Below are positions 43,532 to 53,173 of a stretch of 64,000 nucleotides of DNA, in pieces. The position numbers and the translations under genes are program-made. Under the pieces are notes generated by a model. The model saw nothing but the letters and a program-made list of their open reading frames with translations, did no database searches and was not told the DNA's origin. This DNA is from Aureispira anguillae (lineage in GTDB: Bacteria; Bacteroidota; Bacteroidia; Chitinophagales; Saprospiraceae). Numbering within the stretch: position 1 is the first letter of the stretch; each line of letters begins with the position of its first letter. The stretch covers positions 4,087,716 through 4,151,715 of the forward strand of contig NZ_AP026867.1 in assembly GCF_026000115.1 (NCBI RefSeq). The letters run 5' to 3'.

Positions 43532-46165
43532 CTATAATTTTATATTAGGTTCTAAATCTAAATTTCCTCCTTTGGTCATAAAAGAAATATCTTCTACATT
43601 TAAGTGAGGATAATTCTCTGCCATTTGTTTCCTTAAATCTCGTAATCCTAGTATAATTTCGGGTTTTGTTGTTTTCGAGCTGATCTTATTCTCTAATAAG
43701 GCATGTGCAAAAGTACGAGCCTTTGAATTATACCCTGAAGTATTATTTCTTATATCTCTTGCTAGTTCAAAAAGCTCATCCGCATTTATATTAGCCAAAT
43801 TAATTGCTTCCCCTGACTTTGTTTTTACCTTTCCATCAAAAGCTTTTACTAAATAATCATTAAAATTCGAATTATTTATAAAGACTACCAAATCCACATC
43901 TCCTGCCTTAGGCGTTCTCAAAGAAGAACCTTGGATTCGAACATCGCCATTGGAAACCCCTATATCGCTTAAGCCTTTCTTGAGATCATTCGAGAACTGC
44001 TTAAATTCTTCTAAACTAGTAAATTTGTAAGGATAACCTCTTTTCTGCACCACATTTACCCAATTGTCCATCTGTTGGATTAATTCGCTGGAAGAAAGAG
44101 GTTTTGCGTCTCGACAACTGATAAAGAGCAAATCATCAATCTCCGTATTGGAAAGATTTAATGCTTTTCCTTGTTCGATAATGGCACTTAATTCTTCATC
44201 TGTATGTCGCAGTGTAAAGCCTTTAGCGTTGTTGATTCGTTCTGTTAATTTAGATTTGGCCGCTGACAATAAAGGTCCCACTTCTATATTATCTTCATTG
44301 AGTGTTCGTCCACCACCATCTCTATCTCCGTCCATTCTCATGTTCTGAGGACCATCATGATCCAACAAATCATTCCGTTTAATATTCAATACTTGACCAT
44401 CTGGCGTAACAACTTGCTTAGGCAATACCACATCTCCTACGTCATTTAGCATACGCTGCGAAACCACTGCTAAATCATCGCCAAAACGTCCAATTGTATT
44501 ATTAATTTTACTTGTAGCTGCTACAATTTTAGCTCCAACTCCCGTTGCTTTTAGGGCATTAATTGCTCCTCCTGTAAAGACCGCTAAAATAACCTCAAAA
44601 GCAATTTGTCCAATGCCATTTCCTATGGTTCTTCCTTGCTCAAAGGGAGATTTTTGTTTAAACTCTTCCCACCAATTATCAGCGGTTTGAGGTAAGTTTT
44701 TAATAAATTCCCAAATGGAAGATAAGATTTCACCTAACTTGCTAAACAATTCGCCTTGAAAAGCAGCTTTCACAAGATCCCAAACCATTTTTAACAAATC
44801 GGGAACCGCTTTTAAGGTATTAACTAAGCCATCCCATAAGCCCTCTAATAAGCCTACATTATAACCTCCATACATTTTTAGGAAGTCTATGGCTCCTTCA
44901 AACTTATCTCGAATCGATCCTGAGCTCACAACACCCGCCTCTTTCATTTGCAAAATTAAGGCTTCATTAGGCAGTATAATATTCATTCCTGAACGAATCC
45001 CTATGTTTTGATAGATGCTTCGAGCTTCCTCTTCGGTAGAATTAAGCAACAACCTTTCCCACCAAGATAAGTTATGTTCTTCCTCTTCGTAATAAATCGC
45101 TGCTCGTCCATCATTCATAAAAGCAACGGCCTGAATAATCAAACGGGCATCTTGTTCCTGAACAAAACTGCTGCCATATCGATCTTGTACCAAATCACCT
45201 AAATTAGCATGCTCTTTACCAATCATTGTCAGATCCGATTGGGCTAAATTAGCCGCAGTTCTATCTGATATTCCTTGGGTAACATAATCTGAATTGATCC
45301 ATCCTTCCTTACCATCTGCCGTTTGGATTAGTGACCAACTCGATTCATAAGCATATTCTCCAACAAGTGTTACATCAGTATCATAGTTTAAGGTAAACTT
45401 CAACTTAGAGTTCTTAGTAGGTCCTGAATAAATACGCACCCCGCTGACATCTTGATTATGATGAATTCCTTTATCTTCACTCCTATCCTGATGTTCTAGT
45501 GTTTGCCTACCTTCTGCAATTGCCAAATCATTGGCTGTAGCTGATATTTTTGCAGGTCTATTGATTTCTTCTTTTACATCAAAGCCTTCTACCCGCTCTA
45601 TACTACTCCCTTCTTCTGTCACTGCAATTCTAGGAAAACTATATTGATCTAAAGCCAATAACGTTTGTTGTCCAAAATCTCCATCTGTCCCAAGTCCTTC
45701 TTCTCCTTGAAATTTCTTTACCAATGCAATTGTTTCTTTTCCATAAACTCCATACTGCCCAATATCTTCCCTAGGATATAGTTTTTTCAACGCCTGCTGT
45801 ATCGCAAAAACACCTGCGCCACTAGATCCCTTAACAAAGCGATCATTGGGCAACATAGCCAACGTTCTTAAGCGCATATGCTGCTTAAACAAAGGCGACT
45901 TTAAGCTAGTTTGAGCAGTAAGCTCATTAGACTGCATAGCGGTCATATTTGCTTCTTCACTTGTATTGACTCCTGCGATCCATTCTGTCATAGCAAGTGC
46001 ATCAGGGCTATTATCTGCTGCATTTTGCATTTCGATTGCTTCTGCTGTTTCTAGACTAATATCCGTCAATTCTTGCTCTTGATTGGTGCTATTTTGTTCT
46101 ACTGTTTGCTGATTTACATGCCCTTGCCCCTGCTCTTGTTCTTCATAATCATTTTCTAAACCCAT
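43532..46165 (-). CDS. Putative polymorphic toxin: PG-binding, SH3 and nucleotidyltransferase-like C-terminus
   Basis: An 877-residue protein without signal peptide. The Gln/Glu-rich N-terminus is followed by a peptidoglycan-binding domain at about 110-175 (GSSGAGVFAIQQALKKLYP, DGDFGQQTLLALDQY), a bacterial SH3 domain at about 240-297 (VRIYSGPTKNSKLKF, SLIQTADGKEGWINSDYV), a hydrophobic stretch near 515-550 (IAFEVILAVFTGGAINAL) and a C-terminal module. That module has the nucleotidyltransferase pattern IQGSSLRTPKAGDVDLVVFI (GSS 746-748, D756xD758). Domain layout and lack of a Sec signal suggest delivery by a contractile injection system or T6SS. The C-terminus could modify tRNA or proteins. 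Two small acidic genes follow, probably immunity. Confidence 0.7.
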   Translation of the reverse strand: MGLENDYEEQEQGQGHVNQQTVEQNSTNQEQELTDISLETAEAIEMQNAADNSPDALAMTEWIAGVNTSEEANMTAMQSNELTAQTSLKSPLFKQHMRLRTLAMLPNDRFVKGSSGAGVFAIQQALKKLYPREDIGQYGVYGKETIALVKKFQGEEGLGTDGDFGQQTLLALDQYSFPRIAVTEEGSSIERVEGFDVKEEINRPAKISATANDLAIAEGRQTLEHQDRSEDKGIHHNQDVSGVRIYSGPTKNSKLKFTLNYDTDVTLVGEYAYESSWSLIQTADGKEGWINSDYVTQGISDRTAANLAQSDLTMIGKEHANLGDLVQDRYGSSFVQEQDARLIIQAVAFMNDGRAAIYYEEEEHNLSWWERLLLNSTEEEARSIYQNIGIRSGMNIILPNEALILQMKEAGVVSSGSIRDKFEGAIDFLKMYGGYNVGLLEGLWDGLVNTLKAVPDLLKMVWDLVKAAFQGELFSKLGEILSSIWEFIKNLPQTADNWWEEFKQKSPFEQGRTIGNGIGQIAFEVILAVFTGGAINALKATGVGAKIVAATSKINNTIGRFGDDLAVVSQRMLNDVGDVVLPKQVVTPDGQVLNIKRNDLLDHDGPQNMRMDGDRDGGGRTLNEDNIEVGPLLSAAKSKLTERINNAKGFTLRHTDEELSAIIEQGKALNLSNTEIDDLLFISCRDAKPLSSSELIQQMDNWVNVVQKRGYPYKFTSLEEFKQFSNDLKKGLSDIGVSNGDVRIQGSSLRTPKAGDVDLVVFINNSNFNDYLVKAFDGKVKTKSGEAINLANINADELFELARDIRNNTSGYNSKARTFAHALLENKISSKTTKPEIILGLRDLRKQMAENYPHLNVEDISFMTKGGNLDLEPNIKL

Positions 46166-46357
46166 TATTTTATGCCTTTATACATCTTAGTAATTCTATT
46201 TAGAATTTAAATTAGTAAAAATAATGAATTGCAAATCATCAAATAGCTTTTTTTTTTATGTTCTTACTCAAAAAAATGATTCCTTCATTTGAACCAACAA
46301 ATGCTTATAAATAGTAGCTTGTTTTTCTTTATTTTTTGCCTATTCCGATTTTGATTT

Positions 46358-47443
46358 TCATTCCCAAGGTCCGTCTTTTGTCACAGGTCTAAAAGAGCCT
46401 TCATCATAACGAAATAACCCTCCCCATCCTCCAAACCAAAATCGGTTTTCCTTGTCTCTATAAATACTCAAAATTAAGGCATCCAATCCTTCTTTTTTAT
46501 AATAATGGCTAAAAGAATTTCCATCATATCTATAAACGCCATTATTTTCTACACCGAACCAAACATCACCATTATTATCCTCAAAAAAGCCACTCACTTC
46601 AACACCATTTACTATTTTGTCCTTGGTGTAATTGGTAAATTTTTTGCCGTCATATTTTGATACGCCCCCAAAAAAAGTACCGATCCATATATTTCCTTTA
46701 CGGTCTAGCATTAATTCATAAATCGTATTATCACAAAGCCCCTTTTCTGTTGTAAAGTGTGTAAAGGTTTTGCCATTGTATCGGCAAATACCAAACCCAT
46801 CCGTCCCCAACCATAGATTTCCTTCCTTATCTTCAATGATTCCCGTTATTCGGTCAGGAGAATAGATGACATTGGCTTCTTTTACTGCTGGTTTAGGGAC
46901 AGCAATGTTTTTAAACTCATTTCCATCAAAACGACTTAGCCCTTCATTATGCCCTATCCAAATCATTCCATCTGAGTCTATCCATAAGCTCCAAATCTCG
47001 CTATTGGGCAATCCATGTTCTTCTGTAAAAACAGTAAATGATTTTCCATCATATTTATTTAATCCGCCCCCTGTTGCAAACCAAAGATTACCTGCCTTAT
47101 CCTCCATAATTCCAGTTACTCTTCCACCACTAAATCCTTCCTTTTTTGTAATGTATTTTAAGGTCTCTCCATTATAGCGCATTAAATCGTATACATTGGT
47201 TCCAAACCAAAGATTACCTTTACTGTCTTGAAAGATTTTACGCAAATGTTGGCATAATTGTCCTTCCATAAAAAAAAGTGGATCTTTGATTTCGGTTGTT
47301 ATACTTGGGTTTAAGGTTGTAGGTGTATTGTTTTCGATTTTGGATGGCTGCGCTACTTGCCCATTAGACGGGGGTATTCCAATCGTTGAGATTATTAAAA
47401 TCAATGCTGTTACTCTATGAAATGCTATTTTCTTTTTTTTCAT
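46358..47443 (-). CDS. Two-component-regulator propeller protein (secreted)
   Basis: From the ATG at 47441-47443 the product has a signal peptide (HRVTALILIISTIGIPPSNG) and about six Reg_prop blades, each with NLWFGT- or DVWFGV-like motifs followed by SKYDGKKFTNYT-like segments. Such propellers form the sensor domain of hybrid two-component systems, but here no membrane helix or kinase follows. The free propeller may be secreted or lipid-free periplasmic and bind a sugar or protein. It is a lone gene. Confidence 0.8.
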   Translation of the reverse strand: MKKKKIAFHRVTALILIISTIGIPPSNGQVAQPSKIENNTPTTLNPSITTEIKDPLFFMEGQLCQHLRKIFQDSKGNLWFGTNVYDLMRYNGETLKYITKKEGFSGGRVTGIMEDKAGNLWFATGGGLNKYDGKSFTVFTEEHGLPNSEIWSLWIDSDGMIWIGHNEGLSRFDGNEFKNIAVPKPAVKEANVIYSPDRITGIIEDKEGNLWLGTDGFGICRYNGKTFTHFTTEKGLCDNTIYELMLDRKGNIWIGTFFGGVSKYDGKKFTNYTKDKIVNGVEVSGFFEDNNGDVWFGVENNGVYRYDGNSFSHYYKKEGLDALILSIYRDKENRFWFGGWGGLFRYDEGSFRPVTKDGPWE

Positions 47444-47832
47444 TGGATACTTTTTTAGGATGGAGAACGCCCCTTTTATATACTTATACCACAGAATCAT
47501 ACCCATCTAAGATAAATAATCTTGAGCAAAAAATCTAAGCTTTAGTGCGGTCTTACATCTCCCTTGAATAACTCCTTATTCCGCAGGATCAATGCTATTG
47601 ATAATAAAGATAAACATAGTTCCTTTATTCATTAACTTTCAATCCAAAACAGTCTAATTTATTTCAGGAGAGCTGCTTCAAGTTATTCGCAACTCAAAAG
47701 ATAAACGTATATCCCTATTGTTTCACTAATTATATTTGTTATTTTTTGATCTTTCATTTAAAAGTTTCCTATTTTTATTCCTTATAATATCCTGTATTGT
47801 AAGGCATTTGTATAAAATTTAAATCTTAAATA
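47444..47832. promoter_or_regulatory. Divergent intergenic region
   Basis: About 390 bp between the propeller gene and the plus-strand methyltransferase-like gene. Promoters for both must lie here; no clear motif or gene was found. Confidence 0.3.
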
Positions 47833-48696
47833 TTGAAAGGAACAGCTTACCTATTACAAGCCAGTTTGATCATGCTTTGGTGGATCGGTTTATCATTGGA
47901 TTCCACCTTTTACAACGCATTTCAGTTTCCTGGAATTGGTTCCAATGCCTTTAATTCATTCTTTGCCCCTGATATACTTGTTGTGACCTTTCTTTCGATT
48001 GTTCGAGCTTATAAGCATGTAAGAGAATTAGAGTTTGTAATTCTTGGAGGGTTTGCATTTGGCACATTCTATTGCATTAATGCTACTATACTCACTCATG
48101 GAGGATACTTGCCAACAACGCTAATGATTTTGGGACTATTTTATAATCTGTTTCTAATTTTTCAAGAAAACATTTTTCGAGAATCTCAGTCAAAAAGTTT
48201 TGTTATGAATGGTTTAAAAACACTTGTTCAAATCATTTGTATCTGGTTTATTACGCTCTTTTTCTTTCCATGGCTTCTGCTCCAAGCTTTTGCCCCCAAC
48301 ACCCCTTTCCTACTAGAACCTTATTTTGCTATAGGCTCCCTACTTTTTGCTCTATTTAGTATTTTGGGGCTTACAAGTGCCTACATCATGGTAAAAAATG
48401 GCAAAGGCACTCCACTCCCAATTGATCAGACAACAAAATTGGTTTTAACGGGCCCTTATCGATACGTTCGAAACCCCATGGCAATTGCTGGAGTAGGTCA
48501 AGGAATTGCTGTAGGTATTATCTTCACTTCCATGCCAATTTGTATCTATGCTTTAGTTGGAGCCCTTCTTTGGCAATTGGTTGTTCGACCAATAGAAGAG
48601 AAAGATTTACTAAAACGATTTGGGGAAGAATATGAGCATTATCAACAAAATATCCCTTGTTGGATTCCCCGATTTAAGAATAATACAACAACATAA
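47833..48696 (+). CDS. Isoprenylcysteine methyltransferase-like membrane protein
   Basis: A 287-residue protein with about seven membrane helices. The C-terminus shows the ICMT/PEMT signature LVLTGPYRYVRNPMAIAG, then RPIEEKDLLKRFGEEYEHY and WIPR. Such enzymes methylate isoprenylcysteine or phospholipids with SAM; in bacteria the substrate is usually unknown. Translation seems to start at a TTG (47833), because an in-frame stop lies just upstream and the next ATG (47872) would cut the first helix. It is not obviously in an operon. Confidence 0.75.
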   Translation: MKGTAYLLQASLIMLWWIGLSLDSTFYNAFQFPGIGSNAFNSFFAPDILVVTFLSIVRAYKHVRELEFVILGGFAFGTFYCINATILTHGGYLPTTLMILGLFYNLFLIFQENIFRESQSKSFVMNGLKTLVQIICIWFITLFFFPWLLLQAFAPNTPFLLEPYFAIGSLLFALFSILGLTSAYIMVKNGKGTPLPIDQTTKLVLTGPYRYVRNPMAIAGVGQGIAVGIIFTSMPICIYALVGALLWQLVVRPIEEKDLLKRFGEEYEHYQQNIPCWIPRFKNNTTT

Positions 48697-48771
48697 TTAG
48701 CGCAAAAAATCTCTTGATTATGTTTATATCTGTTTCAATATTAAAAAGTAGTTAACCCATCATCTCAACCC

Positions 48772-49440
48772 ATGGAAACCTTATTTACATTCTTAGCATT
48801 CACCGTTTCCTTCCTATTATTTTGGAGGATTTATCACTATCAAAAACAAAATAAAATCTTTAATAAATTAACGAAGGAATGGCTTTCCCTTTCTCAACAG
48901 TTAAACTTAAAAACTAACTTTAATGAACTTCCTAAACCTTCCCTATTAAAGCAGATGCCTAAGCCCAAAATGTGGGGAAAATTAGATGCGTCTAATATAA
49001 AAATAGAACTCCATTACTTCAACAGCCTCACCATAAAAATAGCATTAGAAAATCCAACCGATATTGAGTTTTCGCTTGGAAGAAAAAGAAGCAATTTATT
49101 TGGATCGATTTTCTCAAAACTGAGCAAGGAAAAAAAGTCCGTTTTTGATCAAAATTTTCACCTTTTTATCCACCCCAACTATAAATCTTCAATCCTTTTC
49201 TCCCCTGCTATCAAAGCCGAAGTAATGGAGGTTTTTGGTTCATCTATGGACGGAATACTCCTACTGGAACGTCAAGAAAAACATTCGTTGCCAATGACTG
49301 ATCATATACTGGACTCAAGAGCTGATCATCTCCTTAGTTACTCTAGAGATAACTTTAGAATGCAAGATCAAGCAGAACAAAAACAGGTTCAGAAAATCAT
49401 CCTTCTTATGTCTAAAATCATGTCTGAAATCGAATGCTAA
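48772..49440 (+). CDS. Hypothetical protein with N-terminal membrane anchor
   Basis: A 222-residue protein: an N-terminal hydrophobic helix (LFTFLAFTVSFLLFWRIY), then a soluble basic domain with beta strands (KIELHYFNSLTIKIAL) and a segment HLFIHPNYKSSILFSPAIKA. A short helix ends it. No family is recognised. It is 75 bp after the methyltransferase-like gene on the same strand and could be co-transcribed. Confidence 0.6.
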   Translation: METLFTFLAFTVSFLLFWRIYHYQKQNKIFNKLTKEWLSLSQQLNLKTNFNELPKPSLLKQMPKPKMWGKLDASNIKIELHYFNSLTIKIALENPTDIEFSLGRKRSNLFGSIFSKLSKEKKSVFDQNFHLFIHPNYKSSILFSPAIKAEVMEVFGSSMDGILLLERQEKHSLPMTDHILDSRADHLLSYSRDNFRMQDQAEQKQVQKIILLMSKIMSEIEC

Positions 49441-49557
49441 ATAATGCTTTTTTAGTTGAATGGTAATTAGTGTAGTAAAAAAAGAACTCTTGGTTGTAAC
49501 CTTTTCTTTAAGTTGCATTGTATAAGGGTACTTTTTAAAAACATCAATCTAATACGA

Positions 49558-50574
49558 ATGTTAATTATTATTCTTCTTATCCTTTCTATGTCCTTTTGTT
49601 GGGGGCAGCAAGATAACTTGGTTCCCAATCCCAGTTTTGAGCAAACCCGCTCTAATCCATCAGGATACACCTCTACCAATAAGTCGTTTGCTGTCGCTGT
49701 TCCTTATTGGGTTTCGCCAAGCCACGCATCACCCGACCTCATTACACCAAAATTCCAAATTTCAATTTTTGACCAAAGAGTTCCTTATGGAAAGTCCAGT
49801 AATAATATGGCCGCATTAAAAATCAGCAAAGATAAAATAATCTATGCGGAATATGTCATGGCTAAACTTAAGGAACCCATTAAGAAAGGACGAAGTTACA
49901 AAGCTGAATTTTGGTATATGCACTTGGCTTATAGGCTGAGCGCAAATACCGTAACCCCTTCTTATGTTAACGCTAACTTTGGGATGGCTTTTTGTCAAGG
50001 GCAACATTTCTTAACCACTAAATTTTTGGCAGCAAAACCGCAGATAAACGATTCAGATACCGCCCGTACAGAACCCTTTGTTTGGAAAAAAATAACAGGG
50101 ACATTTCAGGCTGATAAAGATTATACCCACATTTGTATTGGTCAATTTGAACCCGCATCAGAACATGTTTTACATGGTTATATAGCTATTGATGAAGTTT
50201 ATGTATCAGAAATTAAGCCCCTAAAATTGGAAGCAGGCAAAGCCTTAATCTTAGAAAATATTACCTTCAAAAGTGGAACAGCTATTCTTGAAAAAGGAGC
50301 TTTTGGCGCTTTACTAGAATTGTCTAGCCTTTTGATAAAAGATACAAATATAAAACTCTCTATCAATGGTCATACAGATGATGTAGGAGCAGCAGATGCC
50401 AATCAAGTTCTTTCTTTAAATAGAGCCAAGGCGGTTTATGATTTTCTTATTGAGCAAGGTATTTCAAAAAAGCGGCTTAAATTCAAGGGACTTGGCGAAA
50501 CTGAACCAATTGCTACCAACAAAAGTAAGGAAGGGCAACAAAAAAATCGTCGGGTGGAGTTTTTGGTTGAGTAA
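49558..50574 (+). CDS. OmpA-family outer-membrane protein
   Basis: From the ATG at 49558 the product has 338 residues with a signal peptide (IIILLILSMSFCWGQ). An N-terminal beta-sandwich (LVPNPSFEQTRSNPSGYTS, later YTHICIGQFEPASEHVLHGY) resembles carbohydrate-binding modules attached to OmpA domains in Bacteroidota. The C-terminal OmpA peptidoglycan-binding domain has LENITFKSGTAILEKGAF, INGHTDDVGA and NRAKAVYDFL. It anchors the outer membrane to the wall and may bind a surface polymer. An upstream in-frame TTG is less likely as start. Confidence 0.85.
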   Translation: MLIIILLILSMSFCWGQQDNLVPNPSFEQTRSNPSGYTSTNKSFAVAVPYWVSPSHASPDLITPKFQISIFDQRVPYGKSSNNMAALKISKDKIIYAEYVMAKLKEPIKKGRSYKAEFWYMHLAYRLSANTVTPSYVNANFGMAFCQGQHFLTTKFLAAKPQINDSDTARTEPFVWKKITGTFQADKDYTHICIGQFEPASEHVLHGYIAIDEVYVSEIKPLKLEAGKALILENITFKSGTAILEKGAFGALLELSSLLIKDTNIKLSINGHTDDVGAADANQVLSLNRAKAVYDFLIEQGISKKRLKFKGLGETEPIATNKSKEGQQKNRRVEFLVE

Positions 50575-50593
50575 ATCAAGTTTATTCTGTCGG

Positions 50594-52081
50594 TTATAAT
50601 TTCCAAAGTAGATCACTTCTGTAATCCTTAAATGGGATTTTATGGTTACTATAATTTTTGTGCGCACTTCTGCCCGCCCCCTCTTCGTTTAAACTGCTGC
50701 TCGATTTAGAAATTGTTGCTAAGAACCAATTTTTACCTTTTTTGTTATATTCAAAGCTTACATCGGTATAATCTCTATCACTAGAACCATAGGCACTGCT
50801 AAATTGAACCGTGCCTTTATCAATGGATATACTTTCATTTTCATCATAAGAATCTCCAACTGGACCACTACAGTCCTTGCATTGAAATAGAAATTTATTG
50901 GTTGCTTGAACCCTATAAACCAAGGGGGATTCTTGTATCAACAAAGCCGTAAGCCTACAAAAGCTGTTATCATCCATATAGTCCCCAAAACTTGGATCAC
51001 ATATTTTTTCTAAAACAACTACCGCATCTTCTTTGTCATCTAGGTTCAAATCTCCTGTTACAACATCAAGTATGCTGTAATCTGCTAACTGTTTTTGAAT
51101 TGCTTTTTCTATAGACAAAAGGGGAAATGGTTTAGTTTTTACTTCCTGTTTATAATAATCAAAATGGTAATTGATTGTTTTAATTAGTCCTGTTTCATTC
51201 TTTAAATAGCTGTTGTATTTAGATGAAAAATCATACCACTTTGTAGTCACTAAAACACCATCTTTGTAAATATCCTTTTGGGTAATCCAAGGGGTCTTTT
51301 TTTCTTTGATCCAAAGGAGGTTGTTTTTATATAAATAAGAGATGGTGCTATCCCTATTCTCTACTTTTACGAGTCTATTTTTGCTGTCGTAATGATAGAT
51401 AAACGTATTCCGTAAAAGTGGTTGATTTAAGGACTTCGTTTTTGTTAGAGCATAGCTTTTTTTTGATAAAAGCAACTTAGTTTCCGAATCATAAGTATAA
51501 ATGGTCTTAGAAATATCTTCTGTTGCCGATTTTTTATACCGTTCTCCAAGGAGTAATCCCGCTTGGTTATAATTCTTCAAAACCCATTTTGCAATTTTAT
51601 AGTCAGATGCATAGGCAGACTGATCCTCGTCAAGATAATTTCTAACTTCTTTTATTTCCTTAACTTCTGAAATTCGCTTGTGGGAATCTTTGTAATAATA
51701 CGTTTTGGTTTCTGCTAAATTTAGCCCAAATGTTCTTTTAAGGGTATAATTCTTATTGTGCTGATAAATTGTCGTATAACTAGGGTTATCGTCAAAATCA
51801 TGCACTGTATCTTCATAGTATTCTACCAATTGTACTCTTCCTATAATGTCATAAAACAGCTTCGCTCTTAGAAACTCTTCTCCTTCCTGCTCGCCTATAT
51901 CTAACTTATAGTACGTTTCAATTTTTAGCCCTTGCCTATTATAACGATGCGTAGTTTTTGAATATTCTATTATCCCATCTTTGCGAATTGTTTGTCCCCA
52001 ATCGATCCTTTGTTGAATTGTTTGGGCGGATGTAAGAAAAAATGAATGTATAAACAAGGTTATAAAAACGAATCGATTCAT
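50594..52081 (-). CDS. Secreted hypothetical protein
   Basis: A 495-residue protein with signal peptide MNRFVFITLFIHSFFLTSAQ. The first two thirds consist of tyrosine-rich beta segments (YSKTTHRYNRQGLKIETYY, YDSKNRLVKVEN) reminiscent of toxin_WG or YD-type wedge repeats. Near the C-terminus DLNLDDKEDAVVVLE resembles a calcium-binding FG-GAP loop. It is probably periplasmic or surface-exposed. The 3' end converges with the OmpA gene, with a 19-bp gap. Function unknown. Confidence 0.65.
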   Translation of the reverse strand: MNRFVFITLFIHSFFLTSAQTIQQRIDWGQTIRKDGIIEYSKTTHRYNRQGLKIETYYKLDIGEQEGEEFLRAKLFYDIIGRVQLVEYYEDTVHDFDDNPSYTTIYQHNKNYTLKRTFGLNLAETKTYYYKDSHKRISEVKEIKEVRNYLDEDQSAYASDYKIAKWVLKNYNQAGLLLGERYKKSATEDISKTIYTYDSETKLLLSKKSYALTKTKSLNQPLLRNTFIYHYDSKNRLVKVENRDSTISYLYKNNLLWIKEKKTPWITQKDIYKDGVLVTTKWYDFSSKYNSYLKNETGLIKTINYHFDYYKQEVKTKPFPLLSIEKAIQKQLADYSILDVVTGDLNLDDKEDAVVVLEKICDPSFGDYMDDNSFCRLTALLIQESPLVYRVQATNKFLFQCKDCSGPVGDSYDENESISIDKGTVQFSSAYGSSDRDYTDVSFEYNKKGKNWFLATISKSSSSLNEEGAGRSAHKNYSNHKIPFKDYRSDLLWKL

Positions 52082-52351
52082 AAATTAAAATTTAGCAAAC
52101 ATAGATCAACTGGCTTATTTTTACGTTTTTCACTCCTTTCCACAAAATTTAAATGCCAGAAAAAATTGAGGAACAAAATAATATATTTTTGATAAATAAA
52201 TTGTATCTTTTGAAAAGAATAGATAGATAAAACCCTAATCTAAAGAGGCAAAACACCTCTTATACTATTGATTTTTAAGCCAATAAAACACTTTTAAATA
52301 ACTAAAAATATCATATAAGTTTTATTCAGCAAACACAATCAAATTGATATT

Positions 52352-52852
52352 ATGACAAGTTTTAGAATTCGACCTCGTTTTAGGTTTACCACTCAATCTA
52401 CGCCCGAAGATATTAAGAAAGAAATGATTCAAAAAATCAATTCTCATCACCAAAGGTTCACCTCTAAAGCTGTCCAAAATCATTTTATTGTTAGTATAGA
52501 AGGAAAGGAAAAACACTATTGGTCACCAGAGTTGCATGTTGTTTTTGAAAAACTTCCAAAAGGGAATACATTAATAAGGGGACTCTATGGTCCCAACCCC
52601 AATGTCTGGACTTTCTTTGCTTTTATGTATGGTTTTGTTGTGCTGTCTATTTTATTTTTAGGGATATACGAAGGCTGCCAATATAGCCTAGGCATTCTTG
52701 ATTCTTTTTCTTGGGGAATTCCTATCTTGACAGTAGTAGGCATTTTATTCTATCTTGTTAGCCAAATAGGGCAAAAACTTGCCGCTGAGCAAACATTTGC
52801 CATACACCATTTTTTGGAAGATACTTTACATGCTCATATAGAAATAGAATAA
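52352..52852 (+). CDS. Conserved hypothetical membrane protein
   Basis: A 166-residue protein: a charged N-terminal domain (DIKKEMIQKINSHHQRF, YWSPELHVVFEKL), the motif TLIRGLYGPNPNVWTFFAF, then two membrane helices (YGFVVLSILFLGIY; IPILTVVGILFYLVSQIG) and GQKLAAEQTFAIHHF. This layout is, from memory, a family common in Bacteroidota without known function. It is a single gene on the plus strand. Confidence 0.65.
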   Translation: MTSFRIRPRFRFTTQSTPEDIKKEMIQKINSHHQRFTSKAVQNHFIVSIEGKEKHYWSPELHVVFEKLPKGNTLIRGLYGPNPNVWTFFAFMYGFVVLSILFLGIYEGCQYSLGILDSFSWGIPILTVVGILFYLVSQIGQKLAAEQTFAIHHFLEDTLHAHIEIE

Positions 52853-52933
52853 ATGACAGCCCTTACAAATGCTCTTGATTAACAAATATCCAACTTTTGT
52901 CGCTTTCTAGATTCTTTTCTAAAGCAGACAGCT

Positions 52934-53089
52934 TTATACTTTTTCAAAATTAAATACTAAGTATAAAAATAAGCCTCCAAAAAGAAGTAAACCAATAAGT
53001 CCAATAATCAACAATGCCCCTCCTACCCAAACAAAAAGACTATATCGTTTATTGCCATCTTTATCTGTATTTGGGTTATTGGTGTCCAT
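52934..53089 (-). CDS. Small single-pass membrane protein (51 aa)
   Basis: An ATG at 53087-53089 starts 51 codons ending TAA at 52934-52936. A polar N-terminus (MDTNNPNTDKDGNKRYS) is followed by one long glycine/leucine-rich membrane helix (VGGALLIIGLIGLLLFGGLF). Amino-acid composition is typical of a real membrane peptide. It has no recognised family and stands alone downstream of the methyltransferase gene. Confidence 0.55.
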   Translation of the reverse strand: MDTNNPNTDKDGNKRYSLFVWVGGALLIIGLIGLLLFGGLFLYLVFNFEKV

Positions 53090-53173
53090 ATTATTTAAAT
53101 TAACAAAAAATAGTTTACTTTTATACTCTATTTTGCTTCCCTAATAAGACATACTGATGTTGTTTTGTATGCT

